DNA of 64,000 nucleotides. It comes from Flabesymbios commensalis. Lineage: Eukaryota > Annelida > Polychaeta > Terebellida > Flabelligeridae. Position 1 is the first letter of the stretch; every line of letters begins with the position of its first letter. Below the pieces are notes generated by a model. That model worked only from the letters and a program-made list of their open reading frames with translations, had not been told where the DNA came from and did not search any database. The position numbers and the translations under genes are program-made. Positions 45,771-56,500 of this stretch are shown piece after piece. The stretch lies in assembly GCA_964017125.1 (NCBI GenBank), contig OZ024903.1, positions 109,250,863 to 109,314,862 on the forward strand, read 5' to 3'.

Positions 45771-46170
45771 CAAGGTCAAAGGTCAATTTCAAGGTCGAAT
45801 ATGTTTTTTTTCACAAATCAAGCTAGAAACAAGTGTAATACCTCATTTTCATGTGATTTTGACTCGGTAATCCATTTCTTATATTATTTTCATGACTCAA
45901 GGTCATCTTCAAGGTCAAAAGGTCAATTTCAAGGTGAAGTAAGCGAAAATAGCATTTTTAACAAATAAAGCTAGGAACATGTGTAATACCTCTTTTTCAT
46001 AGGATTTTGACTGGAAAATCCATTTATGATATTATTTTGGTGATTCGTGGTCATCTTCAAAGTCGGAAAATCAATTCCAAGGTCAAAATGTAAAAATATG
46101 ATTTTTAAGAAACAAAAGAAATGTAATACGTCTTTTGCGTGTGATTTTGACTCAATAATTTATATATTTG
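45765..46170. repeat. Tandem repeat of about 145 bp, three units, rich in AAGGTCA
   Basis: GTGTAATACCTC or close variants occur at 45833, 45981 and 46122, giving periods of 148 and 141 bp. Each unit carries TCAAGGTCATCTTCAAGGTC-like text. AGGTCA half-sites are paired as AGGTCAAAGGTCA (45773-45785, spacing 1) and AGGTCAAAAGGTCA (45912-45925, spacing 2). Confidence 0.8.
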
Positions 46171-46258
46171 CTTATAAATGAGTTCACTTGAACTAAATGT
46201 TCTATACATTTTTGATAATAATATTACTGAAGAAGGCTTGTTGCTGCAAATATTTAGG

Positions 46259-46322
46259 GGGGGGAGGGTGTTACCTCCACGTGGTCCCCCTGGTAACTTC
46301 TTTTAGAAGGCTAAACACACCC
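46259..46322 (+). ncRNA. HDV-like self-cleaving ribozyme at LINE-A 5' end (copy 4)
   Basis: The double-pseudoknot fold can be read directly. P1: GGGGGG (46259-46264) with CCCCCT (46286-46291), including a first-position G-U wobble as in HDV. P2: GGGTGT (46266-46271) with ACACCC (46317-46322). P3: ACC (46273-46275) with GGT (46283-46285), closing loop L3 TCCACGT. P1.1: CC of L3 with GG (46292-46293). P4: CTTCT (46297-46301) with AGAAG (46305-46309). J4/2 is GCTAAAC, supplying the expected catalytic cytosine. Cleavage would fall before the first G, the element's 5' end. Known role: such ribozymes release the 5' end of R2, L1Tc and other LINE RNAs from co-transcripts. Two extra Gs precede this copy. 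Confidence 0.85.
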
Positions 46323-46797
46323 TCAACCTGTTTGCCGTGGGTTGCATCCCGTATAGGTGGGAGAAGGGATCCTGGTGGTTGAGGGCGTAGGAGCCTGCGG
46401 ACTCCATACTCCCAACACACCACTTTGGCCCTTATCTCATTGAGACGGGTGGTCTGGTGGGCCCGGCCAGATCAATCGGCTGGTCTCGTTGATTTGTTGT
46501 TCATACTTGTTTATTATTTATCGTTTCGCCTCATCTCATCATCAAAGACGTATGTATACAGGTAGCGCTTTTTCATTACTATATACACGAATCTGAACAC
46601 CAAATCACGTTGCTCATGGGCTAATCAAGTGAAAGGATGTGTACTGCGGTTATTGCAACGGCTGTTCTTTTGCTATAAGTATATCACCCTGGTAGCTCTG
46701 ACAATTCTTCCTGCTGGTTACCGCGGGCAGACTGTCCCCTGGTAGGGCTCCATGGCGGGTGGAGCGCCAGGGTGATGAAAAACAATACTAATCCAAT

Positions 46798-48176
46798 ATG
46801 GCTGATAATCCTTCACCCCCGCCCAACACCAGCAAAGTGAAGAAAAAGAAAGAAGGCAGAACAAAATAATACATAATCAGATGATGACACAGATGCCGAA
46901 TTTATTGCAAGATACACAAAAATTGTGACCGAGATGAAAAAAGCAAAAATCATGTTTCCACGGTTCCTGTTGATGATGTCTGGAGATGAGGACAAATCCC
47001 TTTCCAGACTCTCAACATTTGCTTTACAAAAAGGCATAGAGGGCTTGGTTGGAGAGCCTAAGAACATCAAAAGGCTTAGGTCTGGCGACCTCTTAATTGA
47101 GGTCGACAGAGAAACCTACTCCACCAAGCTCTTGGCAATCAAAGAAATAGCTTGAATTCCTGTGAAGGTTTCCCCTCACAGGACTTTAAACACCTCAAAG
47201 GGTGTCATACGAACTCAAGAAATCAAAAACACCACCAATGAAGAACTTAAAACACAATTAAAAAGAGTCAGAATTATTACAATACAAAAGAATGGAGATA
47301 CAATCAAATTAAATACAGCGGTGCTCACATTCAAATTTCCAAAGCCACCGGCTGATATTAAAGTTGGATTTGAGCTATGCCCTATACAACTATACATACC
47401 ACACCCTTTGAGGTGTTTCAAGTCCCAACAATTTGGACACCATCAGGAAGGTTGCAAGAGAGAGCGTGTCTGTGGACGCTGTGGTCAATCGACAGAACAT
47501 CCTGACTCCTCTTGCACCTATCCAATAACATGTGCCAACTGTGGCGGGAACCACACAGCCTATTCCAGAGATTGCCCCCGATGGAAAACGGAGAAAGAGA
47601 TCCAACGTATCCGAACGGAACGGAAGCTCGTAAAATTGTTGAAGGAGTTAACAAACAACCATCATTTGCCAGTGTTGTTGCGAAGCAGGTTGTGTCGGTT
47701 GGTTGCCAGACTGATGCAGTAGAGATCAGATCTGCAACTGGTGCAGCAAATGTTTCCTCAACACCTGCATCCTCTTCATCAAAACCTAATACAAGCAAAG
47801 ATACCTCCACTGCCAAAAAACAAACTATGATCAATAAAAATACAACAACAGCAGCTACGCCTACTGCCCCAAAGCCACTGGCAAATAGGGATTCAAAACA
47901 AACAAAAAATGGCAAAACAAATAATAAAGATAAGAACAAAGAAACGGTAAATAAACCACCAGTAGCTGAACAAACAACAAATTAACAAGAAAAGCACAAA
48001 TAAAGGCAGTGGTCGAATGCCCAAAGGCACTGATGACCCGATCGCTACGTATAACAGATACGAATCCATGGAGTGTGTAGATGGTGATGAAAGCAGCGAT
48101 AGCGAGGTATTTGTATCTCCCGACACCGTCGCTGCACTCCAAGCACAGATAAAACCAGGGAGGCATAAAAATTCAT
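46798..48176 (+). pseudogene. LINE-A copy 4 ORF1, diverged and broken
   Basis: A likely start at ATG 46798 (MADNPSPPPNTSK) is followed by a Lys-rich stretch and an early stop. The body continues as FPRFLLMMSGDEDKSLSRL, KRLRSGDLLIEVDRETYSTK, knuckles CFKSQQFGHHQEGC (its second Cys replaced by Ser), CGRCGQSTEHPDSSC and CANCGGNHTAYSRDC, then the Ser/Thr/Lys tail. Frames change near 47155 and 47640 and after 47985. The first two thirds differ from copy 5 at many residues, and the last third is almost identical. Confidence 0.82.
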
Positions 48177-48177
48177 A

Positions 48178-51100
48178 ATGGCCCACAAAATTATACAATG
48201 GAATTGTCGAGGTTTAAGATCAAATTATAATGACCTGGCTATTCTTCTGCAGGAACACAGCCCATCGGCTGTGTGCCTGCAGGAGACTAACTTAAAACCT
48301 AACACTAACATAAGTTTTAAAAACTATTCAATAATCAATTGTTTTGGCCCTGCCAATAATGAAAGGGCCTGCTGGGGGGTTTCCATCCTTGTAAAGGATG
48401 GAACACCACATCAACAAATTACGTTGAATACAAATTTACAGGCTGTGGCGGTTAACATAAACTGTCACAGGCCAATGACCATATGCTCTGTTTATTTACC
48501 GCCGAGCCGCTCAGTAGATGTTGTGGAATTGAGGCAGCTGGTAAAACAATTGCCCAAACCCTTCATGCTACTGGGCGATTTTAACGGGCACCACACAATG
48601 TGGGGCTGTAGGGACATCGACCCACGGGGCAGAATAATAGAAGACTTCCTCTCAGAGGAAAATCTCTGCATTTTTAATGATGATACTACCACCTATTTGC
48701 ACCCTGCTTCAGGATCTATCCTTGTGTGATCCCGATTTATATTTGGATTACACTTGGAGGGTCAACGAGGATCTCTGTAGCAGTGATCATTATCCTATAT
48801 TTATAGAGAGCAACAACTCTATTGTTGAAGAAAGAGTGCAGCATTGGAGGCTGCACAGAGCAGATTGGGAGGCCTTCCAACAGTCTTGTGGGGAGAGCCT
48901 CACAATCTCTCAATTTGAGTATGAAGAGGGGGTTGATGACCCTATAGCCCTTTTTACAGCCAAGTTACACAATATAGCAGATAAAAGCATACCCAAAACC
49001 TCGACAGTTCCCAAAAAACTCGACAAACCCTGGTTTGATGAAGGTTGCCGAAAGGCAATAGACAAAAGGAAAAAATCCTTGCAAAAATTTAAAAAACATC
49101 CAACTAGACAAAACCTTGACGGATATAAGAAAGATTACGCTAAAGCTCGCCACACAATCAGTGAAGCCAAGCGGCAATCTTGGAGAGCATATGTCTCCAC
49201 ACTAAATAATAATACATCGGCAAAACATACTTGGCAAATGCTGCGCAGAATCAGTGGCAAGAGGAAAGATAAAACCATCAAGTACCTTGTCACTGATTCT
49301 GACACAATAACCAATAAAACGGATATTGCAGAAACGCTAGCGACATCCTTCGCTGCTAAATCATCGCCAGATCATTATCAGGAAAAAATTCGAAAGATTA
49401 GGGACAAGGAGAAGGAGAACGCATTGGACTTTGATCCAGATAATGACGAAAAGTACAATGTTAATTTCTCTAAACGAGAACTAATTAAATCTATCGCTCA
49501 GGCAACTGATTCGGCAACTGGCCCTGATGAAATTCACCACCAGTTTCTGAAACATTTGCCTGATGTATCACTTGATCTGTTGCTTCTACTCTTGAATGAT
49601 CTGTGGCAATCTCAGGATTTCCCAGATGGATGGAGAGAAGCAACAGTGATCCCGATTCCTAAACCTGGAAAAGATCGAACAGATCCTAATAATTATAGGC
49701 CAATAGCATTGACAAGTTGTCTTTGCAAAATCATGGAGCGCATGATCAATCATCGTCTCACATGGTTTTTACAAGACAATAACATAATAACTAAATATCA
49801 ATGTGGTTTTCAAAAAGGAAAAAGCACCACAGACCATTTGGTCAGACTAGAGACTTATATCCGTCAAGGTTTTGTTAAAAATCCACATACAGTTGGAGTA
49901 TTTTTCGATTTAGAAAAGGCCTATGATACCACATCGAAGGGTGGTATCATGAAAGATCTCCATAAAATGGGCCTGAAGGGTAGATTACCCTTATTCATTG
50001 ACAATTTTTTAAAGGGGAGAAAATTTAAAGTCCGCTTGGACAACACCCACTCTTCACTAAATCCACAGGAGGAGGGTGTCCCACAAGGTAGTATCCTTTC
50101 ACCAACTCTATTTACCGTTAAAATAAACAGTAAAATTTATGCTTTACCAGACGATATTGAAAAATCATTATATGTTGATGATCTGGCTGTTTACTGCCAG
50201 TCAAGCAATATGGCAATAATTGAGCGGCGCCTGCAAGGTTGCCTCGATAAGTTGGTGACTTGTGCGGATGAGAACGGCTTTAAATTTTCTCCCACAAAAA
50301 CTTTATGTGTACATTTTTGTAAAAAAAATGGCTTACAGCCTGAGCCCGATCTCAAACTATATGGACAACAGCTTCCTGTTGAAGAGCAGGTCAAATTTCT
50401 TGGTCTTTTTTTCGACAAGAAGCTCAGTTTTACTCCACACATCAAATATATGAAAGATAAGTGTAGGAAAGCATTACAATTGCTACGAGTTATATCCAGC
50501 AAGGATTGGGGTGGTGACCGGACAACCTTACTGAGGATTTACCGGTCTCACATCAGATCCAAACTGGATTACGATTGTATTGTTTATGGTTCAGCGAGAC
50601 GATCGTACTTAGCAGTACTTGATCCAATCGCGAACCAAGGTTTGAGATTATGCTCAGGGGCATTTCGAACATCACTCATCGAAAGTCTTCAGGTGGAGAC
50701 CGGTGAGCCCTCTTTAGAGACTCGCCGGTTGAAGCTGAGCCTGCAATACTATATGAAAATGAAAGCAAATCCTGAGAACCCGGCATACTCGTGTGTTGTC
50801 AACCCTGAATACAAGGGATTGTTTAATAACAAGCCAGGGACTATACCTCCTTTGGGTATAAGACTCCAACCCCATCTGGAGGACATGGAGGTGGAGCTCG
50901 ACGCAATTAGCGTTGTACGCTTACCAGAATGTCCACCTTGGCTTCTTCAACAGCCTAATATACTTTTTAACCTCTCAGATCTCAGGAAGGGAGACACCTG
51001 TCCCCTTGTCTTCCAGAGCATGTTGCTTGAGTTATTTTGTAGATTTCCGAGGCACCGGAAGGTGTATACTGACGGATCAAAGGAAGACAAGAGGAAAGCT

Positions 51101-51388
51101 ATGTCCTTTGTCTGTGATGATCATGAATTTAGTTGCCGCATTAACGATGAGGCTTCAATTTGCACAGCAGAGCTGTTAGCTATTGAAGCTGCCATCGAAT
51201 ACATCTGGAATAGTAATGACGAGGAGTTCATGATCATCACAGACTCGCTATCTTCATTGCAGGCTCTTAAGAGTCAAAAACTCAACAACCCAATTGTTTC
51301 CAATATTTTGCATGTGTCACTACTTGTCTGGGCACAAGGACATTATTTTTTGCTGAATGTAACCTATATTCTATGTTTTAGTTATTAG
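48178..51388 (+). pseudogene. LINE-A copy 4 ORF2, broken
   Basis: The ATG at 48178 overlaps the ORF1 stop. The endonuclease motifs are intact (QWNCRGLRSNYND, CLQETNLK, LLGDFNGHHTMWG). A 17-nt deletion near 48713 shifts frame at HPASGS; the frame continues from 48677-51388 with RT motifs (VFFDLEKAYDTTSKGG, SLYVDDLAVYCQ) and the first RNase H motifs (YTDGSKEDK, TDSLSSLQAL). The RNase H His/Asp block and the C-terminus are deleted. W is replaced by S just after motif A. Confidence 0.87.
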
Positions 51389-51499
51389 ACTTAGACTTGT
51401 AGTTTTTACACAATCACTCCAATTTGATGGAGATATAGTGACTTGATAAGTCGTTCATTTTATAATAACTTCATATTTTACATTATTTATACTGATATT

Positions 51500-51615
51500 T
51501 GTAAAGGATGGAACACCACATCAACACATTACGTTGAATACAAATTTACAGGCTGTGGCGGTTAACATAAACTGTCACAGGCCAATGACGATATGCTCTG
51601 TTTATTTACCGCCGA
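51500..51615 (+). mobile_element. LINE-A endonuclease fragment, left half of the copy 5 target
   Basis: GTAAAGGATGGAACACCACA through TGTTTATTTACCGCCGA corresponds to 48399-48515 of copy 4 and shares its variants (ACAAATTTACAGGCTGTGGC). It continues in register on the far side of copy 5 at 57602, so it was one fragment before copy 5 inserted. Confidence 0.85.
51603..51615 (+). repeat. Target-site duplication of LINE-A copy 5, left
   Basis: TATTTACCGCCGA, identical to 57589-57601. The element's first G follows at 51616. Confidence 0.9.
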
Positions 51616-51679
51616 GGGGGGAGGGTGTTACCTCCACGTGGTCCCCCTGGTAACGTCTTTTAGAAGGCTAAACACACCC
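51616..51679 (+). ncRNA. HDV-like self-cleaving ribozyme at LINE-A 5' end (copy 5)
   Basis: Same fold as the copy at 46259-46322, with P1, P2, P3, P1.1 and J4/2 unchanged. The only difference is in P4 (CGTCT against AGAAG, one mismatch; P4 is the tolerant stem in this class). The base before it, 51615, ends the target duplication, so the genomic 5' end of this insertion coincides with the predicted cleavage site. That is what target-primed reverse transcription of a self-cleaved RNA should give. Confidence 0.87.
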
Positions 51680-52152
51680 TCAACCTGTTTGCCGTGGGTT
51701 GCATCCCGTATAGGTGGGAGAAGGGATCCTGGTGGTTGAGGGCGTAGGAGCCTGCGGACTCTATACTCCCAACACACCACTTTGGCCCTTATCTCATTGA
51801 GACGGGTGGTCTGGTGGGCCCGGCCAGATCAATCGGCTAGTCTCGTTGATCTAGTGTCCATTTTTGTCTATTATCATCTCATCTCATTAGCAATCATCCA
51901 AGACAGAGTGAAAGATAGCGCCAATCTCATTTTTATATACACGATTGTGGACACTAGGTGGCGATGGCTCATGGGCTAATCTGGTGAAAGGATGTGTACT
52001 GCGGTTATTGCAACTGCTGTTCTTTTGCTATGAGTATATCACCCTGGTAGCTCTGACAATACTTCCTGCTGGTTACCGCGGGCAGGTTGCCCCCTTGTAG
52101 GGCTCCGTGGTGGGTGGAGAGCCAGGGTGATGAAAAAACAACACAACACACC
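51680..52152 (+). other. LINE-A copy 5 5' UTR
   Basis: Follows the ribozyme with CTCAACCTGTTTGCCGTGGG and TTGCATCCCGTATAGG. The first 180 bp and the last 180 bp resemble copy 4; the middle (about 51850-51965) is replaced by different sequence. GTGTCCATTTTTGTC near its start and GATTGTGGACACTAG near its end make a partial inverted pair (TGTCCA/TGGACA). ATG triplets occur before the ORF1 start. Confidence 0.6.
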
Positions 52153-53531
52153 ATGGATAACGGTCATAACAAAGCGACAAAGCGGAAAAATAGCGATGAG
52201 GAGGATTATGATAGTGACCAAGCATACCTTGAAAGGTATAAAAAAACCAGAGAGGAAATTCTAAAAGCTAAAATATTTTTTCCGAGATTTTTGATGATGA
52301 CGTCTGGAGATGATGAGAAATCTCTCTCCAGACTCTCAACATTTGCCATCCAAAAGGGAATCCAGGGCTTGGTAGGAGAGCCTAAAACCATCAAAAGGCT
52401 GCGCTCTGGCGACCTCTTAATAGAGGTCGACAGAGAAACTCATTCTACCAAGCTTCTAGCAGTTACGGAATTGGCCCAAGTGCCTGTGCAAGTATCACCA
52501 CACAGGACACTAAACACCTCAAAGGGAGTTCTCAGGACTCCTGAGCTCAAAAATACAACTAGAGAGGAATTATTGACACAGCTCAAAAAACAAGGAGTCA
52601 CTGACGCACGTATGGTCACCATTAAAAAAAACGGAGAAATGATTAGAGTAAACACTGCCATTCTCACTTTCAACCGGCCAACTCCACCTGCCACCTTAAA
52701 GGTTGGATTTGAGAGATGTACCGTCCAGCCATACGTGCCTAGCCCTTTGAGGTGTTTCAAATGCCAACAGTTTGGACACCACCAAGATAACTGCAGTAAA
52801 GCGAAGGTGTGCGCGAAGTGTGCACAACCTGACCATCAAGACACCGCCTGCACATCTGCAATGAATTGTGTCAGCTGTAATGGGGAACATACGGCCTATT
52901 CCAAAAATTGTCCCCGATGGATTACAGAGAAGGAAATCCAACGTGTTCGCACAGAGCGAAAGATTTCCTATCTGAAGCTCGGAAAATTGTTGAAGAGGTT
53001 AACAAACAACCATCATTTGCCAGTGTTGTCGCGAAGCAGGTTGTGTCGGTTGGTTGCCAGACTGATGCAGTAGAGATCAGATCTGCAGCTGGTGCAACAA
53101 ATGTTTCCGCAACACCTGTATCCTCTTCATCAAAACCTAATACAAGCAAAGATACCTCCACTGCCAAAAAACAAACTATGATCAATAAAAATACAACAAC
53201 AGCAGCTACCCCTACTGCCCCAAAGCCACTGGCAAATAGGGATTCAAAACAAACGAAAAATGGCAAAACAAATAATAAAGATAAGAACAAAGAAACGGTA
53301 AATAAACCACCAGTAGCTGAACAAACAAAACAAATTAACAAGAAAAGCACAAATAAAGGTAGTGGTCGAATGCCCAAGGGTACTGATGACCCGATCGCTA
53401 CGTATAACAGATACGAATCCATGGTGTGTGTAGATGGTGATGAAAGCAGCGATAGTGAGGTATTTGTATCTCCCGACACCGTCGCTGCACTCCAAGCACA
53501 GAAAAAACCAGGGAGGCATAAAAATTCATAA
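52153..53531 (+). pseudogene. LINE-A copy 5 ORF1, zinc-knuckle protein with one frame shift
   Basis: The start ACCATGG at 52151-52157 gives MDNGHNKATKRKNSDEEDYD. An acidic/basic N-terminus is followed by FFPRFLMMTSGDDEKSLSRL and a fold with KRLRSGDLLIEVD (residues 60-190). Three knuckles begin at residue 201: CFKCQQFGHHQDNC, CAKCAQPDHQDTAC and CVSCNGEHTAYSKNC (CX2CX3HX6C). A Lys/Asn/Thr-rich tail follows. A single-base loss near 52970 relative to copy 2 moves the tail to another frame; without it the protein would be about 459 aa. The stop TAA at 53529-53531 overlaps the ORF2 ATG. An alternative ATG-like start further 5' (52087) is less likely. Confidence 0.88.
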
Positions 53532-53533
53532 TG
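53529..53533 (+). promoter_or_regulatory. TAATG overlapping stop-start between ORF1 and ORF2
   Basis: The ORF1 stop TAA (53529-53531) shares its last A with the ORF2 ATG (53531-53533). The same pentamer is kept in copy 2 (minus strand, 39689-39693) and copy 4 (48176-48180). In the LINE SART1, UAAUG is known to couple translation of ORF2 to termination of ORF1; the same mechanism is inferred here. Confidence 0.75.
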
Positions 53534-56500
53534 GCCCACAAAATTATACAATGGAATTGTCGAGGTTTAAGATAAAATTACAATGACCTGGCTATTCTTC
53601 TGCAGGAACACAGCCCAACTGCTGTGTGCCTGCAGGAGACTAACTTAAAACCTAACACTAACATAAGTTTTAAAAACTATTCAATAATCAATTGTTTTGG
53701 CCCTGCCAATAATGAAAGGGCCTGCTGGGGGGTTTCCATCCTTGTAAAGGATGGAACACCACATCAACAGATCACGTTGAATACAACTTTACAGGCTGTG
53801 GTAGTTAACATAAACTGTCACAGGCCAATGACGATATGCTCTGTTTATTTACCCCCAAACCGCTCAGTAGATGTTGTGGAATTAAGGCAGCTGGTAAAAC
53901 AATTGCCCAAACCCTTCATGCTACTGGAAGATTTTAACGGGCACCACACACTGTGGGGCTGTAGGGACATCAACCCACGGGGCAGAATAATAGAAGACTT
54001 CCTCGCAGAGGAAAACCTCTGCATTTTTAATGATGATACCACCACCTATTTGCACCCTGCTTCAGGATCTGCAACAGCCATTGACCTATCCTTGTGTGAT
54101 CCCGATTTATATTTGGATTACACTTGGAGGGTCAACGAGGATCTCTGTAGCAGTGATCATTATCCTATATTTATAGAGAGCAACAACTCTATTGTTGAAG
54201 AAAGAGTGCAGCATTGGAGGCTGCACAGAGCAGATTGGGAGGCCTTCCAACAGTCTTGTGGGGAGAGCCTCACAATCTCTCAATTTGAGAATGAAGAGGG
54301 GGTTGATGACCCTATAGCCCTTTTTACAGCCAAGTTACACAATATAGCAGATAAAAGCATACCCAGAACCTCGACAGTTCTCAAAAAACTCGACAAACCC
54401 TGGTTTGATGAAGGTTGCCGAAAGGCAATAGACAAAAGGAAAAAATCCTTGCAAAAATTTAAAAAACATCCAACTAGACAAAACCTTGACGGATATAAGA
54501 AAGATTACGCTAAAGCTCGCCGCACAATCAGTGAAGCCAAGCGGCAATCTTGGAGAGCATATGTCTCCACACTAAATAATAATACATCGGCAAAACATAC
54601 TTGGCAAATGCTGCGCAGAATCAGTGGCAAGAGGAAAGATAAAACCATCAAGTACCTTGTCACTGATTCTGACACAATAACCAATAAAACGGATATTGCA
54701 GAAACGCTGGCGACATCCTTCGCTGCTAAATCATCGCCAGATCATTATCAGAAAAAATTTCGAAAGATTAGGGACAAGGAGAAGGAGAACACATTGGACT
54801 TTGAGTCAGATAATGACGAAAAGTACAATGTTAATTTCTCTAAACAAGAACTAATTAAATCTATCGCTCAGGCGACTGATTCGGCAACTGGCCCTGATGA
54901 AATTCACTACCAGTTTCTGAAACATTTGCCTGATGTATCACTTGATCTGTTGCTTCTACTCTTGAATGATCTGTGGCAATCTCAGGATTTCCCAGATGGA
55001 TGGAGAGAAGCAACAGTGATCCCGATGCCTAAACCTGGAAAAGATCGAACAGATTCTAATGATTATAGGCCAATAGCATTGACAAGTTGTCTTTGCAAAA
55101 TCATGGAGCGCATGATCAATCATCGTCTCACATGGTTTTTACAAGACAATAACATAATAACTAAATATCAATGTGGTTTTCAAAAAGGAAAAAGTACCAC
55201 AGACCATTTGGTCAGACTAGAGACTTATATCCGTCAAGGTTTTGTTAAAAATCAACATACAGTTGGAGTATTTTTTGATTTAGAAAAGGCCTATGATACG
55301 ACATGGAAGGGTGGTATCATGAAAGATCTCCATGAAATGGGCCTGAAGGGTAGATTACCCTTATTCATTGACAATTTTTTAAAGGGGAGAAAATTTAAAG
55401 TCTGCTTGGACAACACCCACTCTTCACTAAATCCACAGGAGGAGGATGTCCCACAAGGTAGTATCCTTTCACCAACTCTATTTACCGTTAAAATAAACAG
55501 TATAATTGATGCTTTACCAGACGATATAGAAATATCGTTATATGTTGATGATCTGGCTGTTTACTGCCAGTCAAGCAATATGGCAATAATTGAGCGGCGC
55601 CTGCGAGGTTGCCTCGATAAGTTGGTGACTTGTGCGGATGAGAACGGCTTTAAATTTTCTCCCACAAAAACTTTATGTGTACATTTTTGTAAAAAAAATG
55701 GCTTACAGCCTGAGCCCGATCTCAAACTATATGGACAACAGCTTCCTGTTGAAGAGCAGGTCAAATTTCTTGGTCTTTTTTTCGACAAGAAGCTCAGTTT
55801 TACTCCACACATCAAATATATGAAAGATAAGTGTAGAAAAGCATTACAATTGCTACGAGTTATATCCAGCAAGGATTGGGGTGGTGACCGGACAACCTTA
55901 CTGAGGATTTACCGGTCACACATCAGATCCAAACTGGATTATGGTTGTATTGTTTATGGTTCAGCGAGACGATCGTACTTAGCAGTACTTGATCCAATCG
56001 CGAACCAAGGTTTGAGATTATGCTCAGGGGCATTTCGAACATCACCCATCGAAAGTCTTCAGGTGGAGACCGGTGAGCCCTCTTTAGAGACTCGCCGGTT
56101 GAAGCTGAGCCTGCAATACTATATGAAGATGAAAGCAAATCCTGAGAACCCGGCATACTCGTGTGTTGTCAACCCAGAGTACAAGAGACTGTTTAATAAC
56201 AAGCCAGGGACTATACCTACTTTGGGTATAAGGCTTCAACCCCATCTGGAGGACATGGAGGTGGAGCTCGACGCAATTAGCGTTGTGCGCCCACCAGAAT
56301 GTCCACCCTGGCTTCTCCAACAGCCTAATATACTTTTTAACTTCTCAGATCTCAGGAAAGGAGACACCTGTCCCCTTGTCTTCCAGAGCATGTTGCTAGA
56401 GCTATTTTGTAGATTTCCGAAGCACCGAAAGGTGTATACTGACGGATCAAAGGAAGACAAGAGGACAGCTATGTCCTTTGTCTGTGATGATCATGAATTT

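Larger units (their letters stand above)
46259..51499 (+). mobile_element. LINE-A copy 4, 5'-complete mosaic, 3' end lost
   Basis: Starts with the HDV-like ribozyme (46259-46322). It continues with a 5' UTR to 46797, ORF1 (46798-48176) and ORF2 (48178-51388), and stops within the 3' UTR at 51499 after TTATACTGATATTT. ORF2 lost about 450 bp between the RNase H residues near 51345 and the final codons. ORF1 and the mid 5' UTR are clearly diverged from copy 5, whereas everything after about 47630 is nearly identical to it. Directly beyond 51499 lies a piece of endonuclease sequence matching copy 4's own variants. Confidence 0.9.
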
